Made by a program: the position numbers and the translations under genes. A DNA stretch of 64,000 bases from positions 7,610,225 to 7,674,224 of the forward strand of contig OZ005690.1 in NCBI GenBank assembly GCA_963930775.1, in the 5' to 3' direction. Below the pieces are notes generated by a model, which was given only the letters and a program-made list of their open reading frames with translations, searched no databases and was not told the DNA's origin. Source of the DNA: Cliona cf. orientalis (taxonomy: Eukaryota; Porifera; Demospongiae; Clionaida; Clionaidae). Below, piece by piece: positions 11,801 through 24,426 of the stretch (within the stretch, counting starts at the first letter, position 1; the number at the start of each line of letters is the position of its first letter).

Positions 11801-13842
11801 CCACTAGGGAGCACACCTCTGAGGTTGATTCCCTTCCATAGAATTTCTAAAGGGTAAAGAACAACTGGAGCATGCCTCTCTTGCATGCAATCCTCGTACC
11901 ACATGCCACATGCATGACACTGTTTGAACTCATTACTGTACATGATTATCAATGAGATGGGTTGTGATTAAGTCTGGCAAAATTGAGATTCCAGTAACTG
12001 CAAAGGTTACTTGCACTATAAAACTGTTGGCTGTTGGGAAAGAACTCGGTGAGCCATGATAAAATTAATTTTAATGAGTCTCTCAACCCCATTCAATCCC
12101 AGTCAAATAAGCAAGTATTGAGGCTTTGTTGTTGCTCATAATCAATCAAAAGTCAGTATTTCAGGCTGATTAAGGCTTCATTCGTCTCTCTGGATTTGAA
12201 ATCAGGCTAAGAAAGTTGTCTTTGACTGTTGAAAACAAGTGCAGTACTAAGTCGCTAATTTATGCAGAAATGCTAATTCAGTCACGTGCACACGATGTAT
12301 TATATGATGCGTGGCCAACCTCCTCTGTGCTCACCTGACGTTATTGAAGTTGAGGGGAGTGGTTCATTAGATTTCAAACACTGAAAGGAAATAATCTGTT
12401 TTCCATAGAGACCAACAGCTTGACTTGAAACCTGTACATGTACATGTAAATGATTCCACAATTAAGATACTTGATACTATAAGTGACATTAAACTTTTTA
12501 TGTATGACTTATATTTATACAAATTAAGTACCAGCTGCATAAATTTATATCACATAATTCTTTTATTGTGCTGTATGTATTGCATGAATGTTAAAAATTG
12601 ATGCATAAGTAGAGATCGCACAATTTTCAAGAGGCCCATGTTGACCGATTCACATACATGTACCTTTTTCATGGCTTATGGCCATGGTATGCATGCACAT
12701 GCACATGGAATGAACACTTGACCACATCCCCAGCAGCTGCATAGTTGTAATGGTGCATATGGTTAAAGGTCATCATAGTACACAGTCTACAAGCCACATT
12801 AATGCCATTTTGAAGCAGTCTTTACTGCAATTTCATCACGTCATACATGTATGTATACATGTAGCTAATAATTATTACCTCACAGGTTGGCCAAATTTTC
12901 AAACAATAGACCCGCATGACTTCATACTAATGCCCTCGTCTCATAAACCAGTGATTAATTGCACATGTGCAATGGAAGTAAGTAGGTTCATATAATATTA
13001 AATTTTACCAGATCCTTTCTCTCTTTTTGAATAGGAGGGACTGGTGCGTGAGACTAGGTTGAATGACCCTCAAAAGGTTGCTTTAACCATTCGATAGCAT
13101 CTTGATTGTAGTCGCAGCTTTAGATATGGTGCCCATAATATGCTTATGCGTGTGCCCCTATTTAACTGTAACACCATAGATTCTTGTAGGTAGGAAGTAA
13201 AGATAGGCGTAAAAATTAATTGGGCTGAATGCAGTGGCAGATTCAGACTTCCTTGAAGGGGGGTTCCATTGTTACTCCTGTGAGCGAAATTTCGAAGCCA
13301 TGCCCATTCCAATCGTTTTTGAGAGAAACTACCAGCCCTACCACTCCAATCGATCTGTTTTCCAAATCATGAATTCTTTTTCTGCCAAACCAGAGAGGGG
13401 TTCCACTTTAATAGTACTTCTTATAATGGGCTATTCCAGAACATAAGGATACACCCCTGTTGAGGAAATAAATTGTCTGTAGGGGTAAAAAACGGCCAAA
13501 GGAATTTTGTCAACAAATAAATGTGTCTGATGGTAAATTTTCATGAAATTGATTCTTTCATTAGTTGTGTGCAACGGGGGGTTCTAACCGTTCCATAATA
13601 TGTAACTCCTGGAACTACCCTATGCATAATTTTACGATATTAGCTATGTAACGATGAGGGGCTGTATTAAAAAAAAGGAGTGACAGTGCAAAGATCACCT
13701 TTAGCCTCAATAAACCTGTTCCTTTAGATTCCAGCAGTTTTGGTTGTTGGAGCTGAGCAGCAATGATAGCTTCTCCTCTAGACAACTCTGCCTCCCTTTC
13801 CAAAGAGAGAAGTGATAAAGAGCTGCTCACAAACTCCTCCAT
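5897..13842 (-). CDS. IGHMBP2: IGHMBP2-like superfamily-1 helicase (SMUBP-2), 21 exons, with internal stop
   Basis: Exons by splice signals and phase: 13842-13699, 12431-12335, 11654-11459, 11390-11267, 10810-10634, 10538-10467, 10401-10273, 9551-9459, 9395-9316, 9132-9081, 9032-8935, 8872-8783, 8723-8634, 8456-8338, 8211-8117, 8061-7929, 7480-7304, 7245-7062, 6758-6635, 6573-6450, 6396-5897. They sum to 966 codons, near the human length. Family role: an ATP-dependent 5'-3' RNA/DNA helicase associated with ribosomes and tRNA. Visible motifs: Walker A GPPGTGKT (223-230), DECAQ (384-388), [20 protein letters not shown] (575-582), MTRARRH (612-618), then an R3H domain, a Rad18-like C-x2-C-x11-H-x3-C finger and a C-terminal AN1 finger. 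Oddity: codon 787 (6489-6487) is TAA, between R3H and the fingers, although frame and splice phase continue beyond it. A shorter 786-residue product is therefore possible. Confidence 0.9.
12745..12800. repeat. dispersed repeat fragment shared with 35485-35540
   Basis: The block aatggtgcatatggttaaagg...cacattaatgcc recurs in inverted orientation at 35485-35540 (gatgtggcttgtactat...ccttttaccacatgcacc). Both contain the ggtaaaggtcatca core. This copy lies in the first IGHMBP2 intron, the other in an ABCB intron. Confidence 0.5.
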
Positions 13843-13889
13843 CGCTGCATACTAGGAGCCACGCCACGTGTGGTTTGGCAAAGATCGTT

Positions 13890-13960
13890 TCATGGTTTAC
13901 GTACGTACCGTATATATATGTACGTATATGTACGTACGTGTACGTGTATATACCTTGGCT
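13890..13960. repeat. alternating purine-pyrimidine (TACG/TATG)n tract
   Basis: About 60 bases of tacgtacgta, tatatatgtacg and similar, beginning some 60 bases upstream of the IGHMBP2 start codon and so inside the likely promoter. Pure TACG repeats also occur at 45637-45658, immediately upstream of another start codon, and near 46350. Confidence 0.7.
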
Positions 13961-14294
13961 GTACTGTGCCATACGCACGTGCATGTACTTATGTGCAAAA
14001 CGGCGCTATGACGTTTGCGCGTACGTATGCGCATGCGCATGCCCGATTACTCACATGAGAAGCCTCGTACCCAGGCCGCGAGAGGGGGAGGGGGAAAAAG
14101 CGGCTAGACCGCGCCTTGTTGTTTGATCTGGTTAGGTATCTGAGTAAGTCCAATACCCCGGACCAGCTTTATGGATGATTTTGCACATGGTAACTTGTGC
14201 TCCCCCCTACTCCCGACATCTTCCTCTGCCTATGATGACCCCCTCAAAATGGCTCCCTAGTCATTCTAACCGACCCCCAATATTTAGACTATTA

Positions 14295-15306
14295 TTAAGG
14301 TACCATTTAATTGCGTGGGCGTGAGCGTCAGGAATGGCTAATTCAATTAGCGAATCGTGAAGGGGCGTGGCCGAAGAGGCCATACGAGTGCTTTTGGTCG
14401 AAGGTGGGCGTGTCCAGAATCGGCCAGGGATGATTATGCGCGTGTAATTAGCGACCGGAAGTGGCCCCTGAAGAAAAGGCCGGTAATTGCCCACATCAAA
14501 GCAAGATCAAAGCATTCTTGCTTAACTATTAACCGCAACGACAAAAAAAAAAAAAAAAAGCTTATTAGGCCTAATTAAGCATGTGGGCGTGTTCCTGGCA
14601 CTGTGTGGAGTGTGTGCGTGTGCGTTAATGCAGGTTTTATTGCTTCCGATTGGGCGTGGCTTCACGGGCCAGTGCTTGGACATCGGCGCCTGGGACTTGG
14701 CCTCGGCGATGGGTGGGCGTGTCCCGGAAGCGGTGGTGACCTTTGAACCCCGCGAGGAGGCTTTGGGGGCGTGGCAGGAGGTCAAAGGTGAGGCCATGTC
14801 TGTTAATGAGGCACTGTACGGCGGTACGATCGAGGGGCCTGTACGGCTGGACGGAAGCCGACGATGGTTTGAAGCGGATGTGGTTGCGATGACGTGTTGT
14901 TACTCCGCCCACACAGGAAATGAGGTGAGCTCTTGCGTGGGCGGTGTGGCAGAACGGCCTCCAAGTGTTTGTGTGTGTTTTGGCCTTGAGGAAGCTGTGT
15001 GTTTTAATTGGGATTGATTGTGGGCTTCCGGTGGACATCCGGTGGTTAGTAGGCACTTGATTGAGAATGGTGGTCCTTGGGGAACAGGGTGGGGCTGTTT
15101 TGGGCGTGGCCTGGCCCCTCCCTTCCGGCTCGGCTTCCGGTCCATGGAGGATATTAAATGAACACTTCCGGCTCTAGCAGCCACACCCCTGAGACCTGTG
15201 CAATTAAAAGGGCGTGGTTACACAACATGCACCTCACTAATGACTTTGATGTGGTTTAGGTGTCATATCCCCCACCTCACGCCCACGCACTTTAATGCTA
15301 CCTTAA
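14295..15306. mobile_element. non-autonomous TTAA-flanked DNA transposon, complete copy
   Basis: The element (14299-15302) is flanked by TTAA on both sides. Its ends are about 28-bp inverted repeats (ggtaccatttaattgcgtgg at left, matched inverted on the right). TTAA target duplication is the mark of piggyBac-type transposition. The interior is GC-richer than its surroundings, has many ggcgtggc/gggcgtg motifs and an A-run at 14541-14559, and encodes no transposase. A 5'-truncated copy lies at 49549-50280; the shared part is well over nine-tenths identical by eye. The open frames inside are not convincingly coding. Confidence 0.8.
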
Positions 15307-15936
15307 TATAGGAGGGATGACTCACATTTGCATAATTCTCATTTAATTTTGTGTATCATTCATCCTAGGCTTATTTTTGTCCCATACCTCAATTTATTAA
15401 AATAATACCTATTATACCACTCTGGCCACTGTGCAATCTAGCTACTCATGACCAATGACAATTCCTAGTATCTACCGGCTATCATTGTTCTGGTTGTACA
15501 TAATATGCCATACGAAATGTTTTGGTCACACTGCAGGTGTGCATCATGATCCATTGTATGTGTATATAGCTAGCTAGCTCTGTATACGGAGAATAATACA
15601 ATATCTGTGTAATTTACTGATAAATTCTAGGTATAATAATATATGTTCCTTCCCTTTATGTGCTCCTGTAACAATTACGGGTACTTTCCTTTCTATTGAG
15701 TATAGGTATATCTATTTCACTGTCTGAGGAAATGCTCAGAAATAAAATTATTTACCATTGATCACTTTACAGGAAGCAATTCCCTATCACAAGTAAAGGT
15801 AATTGTTTCCTCCTTTAGCAGTGGGTATATAATTATGGCTATAGCATGATGTAGGATTATCATCCTGCCAGCCTACATCACATTAACTCTACATGTATGT
15901 AGCTGTGTGAAAAATTTGGATCTAGCTACCACAACA
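15307..15936. other. intergenic DNA and promoter of the secreted protein gene
   Basis: AT-rich, with no gene seen. The last 200 bases should contain the promoter and 5' UTR of the gene starting at 15937. An in-frame ATG at 15907 would only add ten polar residues before the signal peptide. Confidence 0.45.
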
Positions 15937-16425
15937 ATGATACGATCACTTGTAACTTTCGCTCTCACTGTATTGTGTGTCATGGGCCACATGCACTCCA
16001 AGTCAAGCTTTCCTTGGCAGATGGAAGAATTCACTCCAAGATCAACTGGAAAAATTGAAGATATTCTGAATGTTGTTATTCTTGATGCTGGCACACCAGA
16101 AGAAAAAGAAATGATAGCTGCTAATGTAAAAGTGATGATTGGTAACATCACTGAACTTGCTAAATGTGCAGTTGCAGTGCTAAACAAGAATAAAGGTTTG
16201 CTCAGCAAAGCGGTAAATTTAATTGAAACGGCCAAAGACATGCTAGGAGAGAGTGAGGAACTTGGAGCAATGGAATTGATGCAGACCATTCTACTAGCAA
16301 AGATACAAGATAATATAATGGATGCAGATGTGAAGGGCAACTCTATGGAGAACGAAGTGTATTCTAAACAGAAGGCTGATCTGGACAGCTCAGGTGACAA
16401 GGACTTGGAGGTGCAAAATGATTGA
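15937..16425 (+). CDS. small secreted helical protein, unknown family
   Basis: A 162-residue single-exon frame starting MIRSLVTFALTVLCVMGHMHS, a good signal peptide; this ATG is preferred over the in-frame ATG at 15907 because it puts the hydrophobic core near the N-terminus. The rest is predicted to be mostly helical by eye: long stretches of Ala, Leu, Met, Glu and Lys (for example NVKVMIGNITELAKCAVAVL), with one potential N-glycosylation site (NIT), a single cysteine after the signal peptide and a charged C-terminus. I do not recognise a family. The LTR element starts about 50 bases after its stop codon, so the native 3' UTR appears to be split by that insertion. It is probably an extracellular, lineage-specific protein. 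Confidence 0.6.
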   Translation: MIRSLVTFALTVLCVMGHMHSKSSFPWQMEEFTPRSTGKIEDILNVVILDAGTPEEKEMIAANVKVMIGNITELAKCAVAVLNKNKGLLSKAVNLIETAKDMLGESEELGAMELMQTILLAKIQDNIMDADVKGNSMENEVYSKQKADLDSSGDKDLEVQND

Positions 16426-16477
16426 AAAAGATTCCCTCTCCAACTAACATGACATTGTAACAAAATATTCATATTAT

Positions 16478-16620
16478 TGTAAGAGTGTTGAACTTTGAAC
16501 TAATTAATGAACTTAATAATGTGTAATAATTATGCCATTGATTCTATATGTTATGTAATGTGTGTAATGCGCATGTGCAGAATAATAATAAGTCAAAATC
16601 TAAGAAAGGGCCACGTTACA
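16478..16620 (+). repeat. 5' LTR of the gypsy element
   Basis: About 143 bp beginning tgtaagag and ending cgttaca, matching 22479-22623 almost base for base. It is unusually short for a gypsy LTR. Confidence 0.9.
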
Positions 16621-19600
16621 GTGGAGGTCCTCGCCGAGACAACCCAGCTCGATCGAGCTAAAAGAAGACTCAAAACCGACCGAGGGCGAGTGGAGTCAAC
16701 CAAATAGGACTCCATTTTGACTGCGACGAAACGAGAGGAGCTACCCTACTACTCCTGCGGAGGCCTACCGTGGAAGGTGTGGTCGCAAGGTACTGACTAA
16801 ATAAACTCTAGAGCAGCGACGGGGAAACGGTCCAGCCTCACGGCTAGAGGACCTGTGAGTAAATACCTGTCGTCTGCGTAGCTACAGAAAGCGAGAGTAA
16901 AATGTCGGAAAGCGACCACGAGGCGTCGAGGCTCGAGCTCGAGGCAGAAGGAGGATCACGTGCGGGGGAAGAACACGGTGATCTCGTCGACACCGCCCCC
17001 CGAGGGAGCTGGAGGCTCCTCCCTCTTAATTCGCGCAGACTGACGTCCGCCCACCTAAAACAGATTGCAGAGAGTCTGGGGCTACCAACTACTGGCTCCA
17101 GTGATGAAATCAGACAACTTATTGAAGGTAAACTTCAAGAAAGCCGTGATGTCCGCAATATACAAGTAGTTGTGGATGAGACCCCGACTATTTCGTTGAA
17201 ATTGTCGCTGATGGATGAGGACGGTGTGTTTCTCGAATCCACCCCCATAGTTAAGCCTGTAAAAGAGATGGGAGAAGACTTGACGCTTAGACTTACCGAA
17301 GCTGAGCAGAAGAATGCCGAATTGCAAGTGGAGCTAGCGGAGACAAGAGAGCAACTTACCAAGCAGCAGGAGGAAACTGCTAGGCTCACTGAGGAGATGT
17401 CCTCAACCTCTACCGCTGATGAAGTCCGTAAGTTAAAAGATGAGCTGAAACAAGAGAGAGAGAAAGCTAAGCGTGCATGGCGCATGAGTTGTGCTCAGGT
17501 TGCTGAGCAGGAGAGCCTCTTGGCTAAGAGAGAGGATGAGATAGTTGAACTCCAAGAGAGATTGAGAGCCTGCATGCGGGATGCCCCTCCAAGGTCACAC
17601 TCTAGCGGGTCTGAATCAGAGCCTGTTGGTCATGGTGATTCCCCATCAACTGTACGCACAGAGCCTGCAAAACGGCGTGGGAAAGCACCACCAGTAGATA
17701 TGTTCACTGGTGAAGATGCGGAAGTAAGATTTGAGGATTGGTTGCCATCCTTAAAGCGAGCGGCCGATTGGAATGGCTGGAGCGCAGACGAGCAACTCAT
17801 TCAGCTTGCCGGACACTTGCGTGGTCGAGCATGGCAGGAGTGGCTCCTCCTGGAGGAGGAAGAGAAAGCCACTTTTACTAGGGCGATACAAGTGCTAAAA
17901 GAAGCATTAGGCCCAGGCAGCAAGGTACTCGCTGCACAAGATTTTCGGCACACTACACAAGAGGAGACAGAATCGGTGTCATCCTTTGTCAGAAGACTTG
18001 AACGCACTTTTAGAGTGGCGTACGGCGCCGATAAGCTAAGCGCAGAAACTAGAGCTGCCTTCCTCTATGGTCAGTTGCAAGAAGGGTTGAAGCATAACCT
18101 AATGAACAGCCCTAACGTTTCTGGTGCTCTAACCTACAAGGAGCTAGTAATGGCCGCAAAGAATGAAGAGAGGCGGCAGTCTGAGCTTAAAAAGAGGAGA
18201 CAGTATCAGAATCCCCCAAAAGCAACGACCAGTAGTGCTGCCACAACTAAAACTAATCCAGCCAGCGCTGGTACAAATCAGTCTAAACCTCCAAACTCGG
18301 GGCGAAGCTCCAAGTTTTGCGACTTTTGCCGCACGCCAGGACACTGGAAGCGTGACTGCCGTCAACGTATTAAGTCTGAAAGCACTGGCGGTGGCTCACA
18401 TGCTAGTAAATCCACTAATCCCACTAATAAAGCTAGTACTAAGACAGTACAAACCTCATCTCCTCCCGATACTGAAACAGAGTCCGAGATACAGGATCCT
18501 ATGTCCTTACTCTATTCGTCATCTGATGAGAGTGATAGCATTCGTGCAGTCCGAGTCCAGGATGAGGGTAGTCGCCCCCACTACGCTGAAGTCCTCGTAC
18601 AGGGTGTACTCTCTCAAGGCATTATTGATAGCGGCGCCGATATTACCATTATGGGTGCTAGCCTATTTCAGAAAGTTGCTGCTGCTAACAGGATAAAGAA
18701 AAGAGATTTCCACAAACCGGACAAGGTACCGCACACCTATGACCAGAGAACATTTATTCTCCACGGATACCTCAATTTGGACGTAGCCTTTGGAGATAAG
18801 ACGATTGGAACCCATGTCTATGTCAAGATGGACGCACATGATGAGCTACTACTTTCAGAAGGAGTGTGTAGACAACTGGGGATCATTTCATACCATCCAG
18901 ATGTCAAAGTCAGGAGTGGTCCACAGCACAAGGTGAATAATGAAGAGCAACCAGCCACTGTTCCTACTATAAGAGTGCACCTCCTACAATCAGTGCGAGT
19001 CCCAGCAGGACGCAGTGCAGTCGTGCCTGTACAGCTTAAAGGAGGAAATCTGAATCGCCAGCCAATGCTGATGGAGCGTGACCCAGCTATCGAGGAGTCG
19101 ATTGGTCTACGACTAGAAGATGCACTCCTACAACCCTCAGAAGATGGTATTGCTCACCTGAGATTATCTAACTCCTCTGGGTTCACAAGTGTCCTTAGCG
19201 AAGGCACTCTTGTCGGAGAGGCGGTTGAAGCAGCCGTCATTCCTCCTTCACAAAAGGGAGAAAATTCTGAACCGATGTATCCTGTCTCAGATGTCAAGAA
19301 GATCTCTACCATGTCAGAGAGCGAGAGGAAGAGAGAAGTTTTAAAGTTATTAGAAGAGCCTGACCTCCCAGAGCCTGAGAAGAAGCTCCTCTGTGACTTC
19401 CTGGTGGAAAACCACCTTGCGTTTAGCCTTGAGAAAGGAGAACGTGGTGAGACAGACTTGATCCACATGGAGATTGACACAGGTGATGCTACTCCGAAGA
19501 AGCAACCAGTGAGGAGAATGCCTTACGCAGCTCGAAGTGAAATCGCACGACAGCTGAAGGAGATGCAGGAGAACGGTGTCATCCAAGCTTCAAAGTCCCC

Positions 19601-22478
19601 TTGGTCGAGTCCAGTAGTCCTCGTCCAGAAGAAAGATGGCTCCCTCAGATTCTGCATAGATTACCGTGAGTTGAATTCGGTCACTAAAGCAGATACTTTC
19701 CCATTACCAAGAATTGACGACCTGTTAGACCAGTTAGGAAAAGCCAAGTACTTCTCGACGCTTGATCTTGCGTCAGGCTTCTGGCAAATCCGGATGCACC
19801 CCCAGTCTCAGGAGAAGACAGCATTTTCGACTCCGCAAGGGCTCTATGAATTTCTAGTCATGCCCTTTGGCCTAACTAATGCCCCCAGTGTGTTTCAAAG
19901 GTTGATCCAACAAGTACTCACGGGTCTGAATCCTGACTCCGGGCCGAGCTTTGTTGCCGCTTATATCGACGACATCCTGGTCTTCTCCGACACCCTCAAA
20001 GATCATCTGAACCACTTACGCTTGGTCCTGGAACGTCTCAGAGAAGTCAACCTAAAGCTCAAACCCACCAAGTGTCGCTTCGCACGAAAGGCAGTTGAGT
20101 ATCTAGGTCACGTGCTCACTCCAGACGGTCTTAAGCCGAATCCTGCCCTGGTCAGTGCTGTGCGAGAGTTTCCTGTTCCTACATGCCTCAAGGAGTTAAG
20201 GAGATTTCTCGGACTCGCGTCGTACTACCGACGATTCATTCCAAAGTTTGCGAGCGTAGCACAACCTTTGCATCACTTGACTCGCAAGGATGTCCCCTTC
20301 GTGTGGACGGAAGCTGCTGCCGCTGCCTTCGAGGAGCTTAAGGAGAAATTGACTACATCTCCAGTCCTCGCTTACCCCTCTTTCGATCAAGATTTCATTC
20401 TCGAGACTGACGCTTCTATCAGTGGTCTTGGTGCAGTCTTAGCACAGGTCCAGTCAGACGGTAAAGCACATCCAATCGCTTACGCGAGCCGATCACTGTC
20501 CCCTCCCGAAAAGAACTACAGTGTGACAGAGTTGGAAACCCTTGCAGTAGTGTGGGCAATGTCACATTTCCACTACTATTTGTACGGACACAATGTCAAG
20601 GTTTATACTGACCACACAGCAGTCCGAGCAGTGCTGGATGCACCAAACCCTACAGGCAAACATGCCCGATGGTGGACGAGAGTTTACGGGAAGGGAGTGA
20701 ACAATGTTCAGATTGTCTACCGAGCCGGCAAGGACAACAAGAGTGCTGACGCCTTGTCGAGAGCCCCTCAGAGTTACACGCCATCTCCAGATGATTCGGA
20801 AGAGATTGTGCAAGTCTCAGCAGTGTCTGTCAAGGAAGTTGACGAGTTCAGTGAATTGCTGAAAGAACCTGACTGTAATCTTCTGAGCTTTCCTAATTCA
20901 TTTGCCAAGGAACAGCGAAAGGATAAGATGCTGAACGAAATCTTCAAGTACAAGAAAGATGGTACACTTCCGAGCGATCGCAAGAGAGCTCATACCATTG
21001 CAACTCAGGACAGTCAGTTCGTAGTTGAGAGCGGAATACTGTACTATTTGGATCCAGAACAGCAGGGCCGAAAACGAGCTGTTGCCCCTCAGCACCTTCG
21101 AGAGAAAGTAATGAGAGAGACTCATGGAGGTCCCTTCTCTGGCCATTTCTCTGGCCAAAGACTCTACAAGGTCTTATCTCGAGTGTGGTGGTGGAAGGGA
21201 ATGTATTCTGATGCAATGAATCATGCCAAGAATTGCCCTGAATGTGCATTTGCGACTGGTGGAGCCAGACCTGGACATCCACCCCTCAATCCAATCCCCG
21301 TACAGCGACCATTCCAGATCATCGGTACAGATGTGATGGACTTGCCAAGAACCGAGCAAGGTAACAAGCATGTGCTCGTGTTTCAAGATTTTCTCACTAA
21401 ATGGCCCCTAGTATTCCCTATGCCTGATCAGAAGACCGAGAGGATTGTACAGATTCTCGTTGACGAGGTGGTGCCGTTCTTTGGGGTGCCTGAAGCATTA
21501 CTTTCTGACGGAGGTACTAACTTTTTATCTCACCTGATGAAGGATGTGTGTAATCTCTTGGGAATAGAGAAGCTGAACACCACAGCCTATCACCCTCAAT
21601 GTGATGGACTTACCGAGCGTTTTAATAGAACGCTGAAGACGATGTTAAGGAAGCACCTGCCAGATACGGACCTCAGTGGGACAAATACCTACCACGCCTA
21701 CTATGGGCATACCGCAACACCCCACACGAGTCCACAAAAGAGAAACCCTCGTTCCTCTTGTTTGGAGTTGATCTACAATCTCCTACTGAAGCTGCCTTCC
21801 TCCCACCTTCGAAACTCGAGCCTACTACTACTGAAGGATATCGAGAAGAACTAATGCGATCACTTGCCTGTGCTCGTACTCTAGCAGCTGAGAATATCCG
21901 TGTTGCCCAAACAAAGTACAAGAAGTACTACGACAAGCACGCAAAGGTGATTTCATATTCAATTGGTGAATGGATTCTAATAAGATTCCCTCAGGACGAG
22001 ACTGGGAAGAGCCGCAAGCTCTCCAGACCCTGGCATGGGCCATATCGGATTACTACGCTTACTCAGACAGACGTCACAGCAGTGAAAGTGTACTACCCTA
22101 AGGAAGGTACTATTCAGGTTCATATGAATAGAGTCGTCAAGTGCCCCCCAGGATTTCCGCCTGGCTACTTTTGGTATGGCAACAAGAGACGTGGCCCCGG
22201 TCGTCCTCCTAAATGGATCGACAAACTAGTGAAGAAGTCCACTACTCCAGAAGAAGTCAGTGACGACTCTGATGACGAGCAGTTGTCTGACGCAGATGAA
22301 GAGAATTCGGATGCTAATCCACAAGTTGAATCTGAACCAGAAAACGAATCGAATGAACTTGAGTCATCTCCTACCATTCAGACTCCACCCCCTACTCGTA
22401 CTCGTACCAGGACGGTGAAACCGCCCGATAGACTCATGGAGATACGCTCGGGGTCGAGCTAAGTCAGTGCGGGGGGTG

Positions 22479-22623
22479 TGTAAGAGAGTTGAACTTTGAA
22501 CTAATTAACTTGAACTTAATAATGTGTAATAATTATGCCATTGATTCTATATGTTATGTAATGTGTGTAATGCGCATGTGCAGAATAATAATAAGTCAAA
22601 ATCTAAGAAAGGGCCACGTTACA
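22479..22623 (+). repeat. 3' LTR of the gypsy element
   Basis: About 145 bp, nearly identical to the 5' LTR. A G-rich tract (gcggggggtg) lies directly upstream as the likely polypurine tract. Confidence 0.9.
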
Positions 22624-24426
22624 TTATGTAGAATTTCATTGATATTAATAGATCATTTGCATGCATAATATTATTAGGCATGTCAGAACCCCAAAAAATT
22701 GCCTATAAAAAATCTGCACACATAAATATTACGAAGTTTCAGGGACCATAACTACTCATTACAATGTGCTATGAACACCAAACTTGCACCACAGGCTTCA
22801 GCAAAGATAGCACTACACTGCAGTATCCAAAGTGCTGTGGTTGTAACCACTTCCAGCATTGCAGGGCTTCAGGGAAACTCCATAAATACCACAATGTGTC
22901 ATACTTTAACTACTGTAATTTTTAATAGTTTCAACCATTTTTGAAGTGTTCGGTTGAAAAGAGCTCAATAAGCATTGTGTAAATAACGTGTACGTACGAG
23001 AAAATGTGTTGAAAATATGAAAAATGAAATTTTTGGCTCAAACTACCCCTAGCTAGACTGTTTCTGTCAAAAAATATGATGCATAGAAAGTGCACGCACT
23101 TTAAACTCTTTGTTGCTTCTAAAGAACTCAGGGCTCATCTTACTCTTTAAGAATAGATTCCACTTCAGAAAACAATATTAATATGTGCATATGAGCATGT
23201 ACACGTGTGAACATGTGTGTGTACCACTATGAAAGCTTATATATGTGTTTGAGCGGACGTCTAAACTAGTAATTTCAAAAAGTCATGCATGAAGTCAGCT
23301 TCTGGAATTCTGAGGTGGTGAAGTGTTAGCTTCAGTAGCAGCCAAACAGGTATGCACACCAAATTTCTTTTATTCATTAAGGCATGTTAAATTCATCAGT
23401 AGAATAAGTGGAGAGGTACTTACATGCTATATTTCAAGTTTGGAGTCAATCAGTAGTGTAGTTTTTGAGTTATAGGCCTCTAAAGCAATCAACATGTTAC
23501 GTGCCATGCCCCTATTGGAATAGTACACACACGCTTGGCAGAAACATTGTGATGTTTAGAAATTTTAAAATAGCCATATCTCCGCAACCACTCAATGAAA
23601 TTTTAAGACTAAATTGTATCTTGAAGCCTCCTTTATTATTATGTGTGGTAAAGAAAGTGTAAGGAGTATTCTAAAATTTTGATGTAATATGCCTAATATT
23701 ATTATCATGCATGTTTGCAATCTACGGCCAAGCTATATCATAGCTACCAACATGAAAGAGAGAAACAGTAAGAGATTTATTTATAAAGAGAAAATCTTAA
23801 CTGAGTGAGCCAGCCTGATAAAGCTTACACTCATGATCAGCGAGTAGGTATCATGTCAAATAATAATTATTATGCTTGCCAATCTCATTAAAGGTGGTTT
23901 TGCAAGACAAATTTAGATAGTTTGTAGGATTTTTGCGGCTTGTACAGGATATTCGGAAAAATGTAAAATTTGTAAATGCATGCAGGACAAGGTATTAAGG
24001 AAATCCTGCAAACGAGGGATAGCAGTCATTGAAGTATTAATAATTATGTTTCAGGAATCCTTGATTTGAGTCATCTATGTAAGTGGAAGAGTTAGCCCCA
24101 TGCAGTATTATGTCTCGTGGAAGGGAAAAATTTTCAGCTTTGATTGTCACAGTACCGAACAATAATAATTATTATTTCATTCCTACACCCCATATAGCTA
24201 CTGATGAGACATGTGTTATTATTATTATTATGATGATCCAGATTAATTTTATTAAGCTAAGCAGCTACTATGGTAACAGATACATACACGGATACAAAGT
24301 ACTACCAACCCAGCGGTGCATGCACCGAGGGTTAAAATGTTGCTATTTACTAGTCATACCAGTAGACACACAATTTATATCGGGAAGGGTGCTATTGCAA
24401 CTATAATTATGAACACAAAGTAATAG
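22624..24426. other. intergenic DNA, no gene seen
   Basis: 1.8 kb of AT-rich sequence. The first part is presumably the displaced 3' flank of the secreted gene at 15937. I see no coding frame, tRNA or rRNA. A palindrome at 24307-24333 is listed separately. Confidence 0.5.
24307..24333. repeat. 27-bp near-palindrome centred on GGTGCATGCACC
   Basis: Reads aacccagcggtgcatgcacc then gagggtt, an almost perfect inverted repeat. Related sequences lie at 53808-53834 (ctctggtgcatgcgtcgagg) and about 37256-37278 (gcacatgcgctgagggtt). The last two are also preceded by a shared cagacaga...cacagaatga block. Confidence 0.65.

Larger units (their letters stand above)
16478..22623 (+). mobile_element. Ty3/gypsy LTR retrotransposon, nearly whole
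   Basis: Two LTRs of about 144 bp (TGTAAGAG...GTTACA) enclose a gag-pol region at about 16902-22462, with no env seen. Parts in order: coiled-coil and gag domain (about 17690-18030), zinc knuckle (about 18320-18360), aspartic protease with DSGAD (about 18620), reverse transcriptase with YIDD (about 19580-20130), RNase H (about 20400-20770) and integrase with zinc-binding and catalytic core (about 21060-22460). Protease, RT, RNase H, integrase order is that of Metaviridae. A TTAT target duplication flanks it. A possible primer site (TGGAGGTCCTCGCCGAGA) follows the 5' LTR, and a G-rich tract precedes the 3' LTR. The element looks close to whole, with about one break in its reading frame. Nearly identical LTRs suggest a recent insertion. 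Confidence 0.95.

Noticed and set aside
14583-15184. Open frames of 94-144 codons on both strands in the TTAA element
   Set aside because: GC-rich sequence with few stops; the second copy breaks the longest frame early, and no protein family is recognised.
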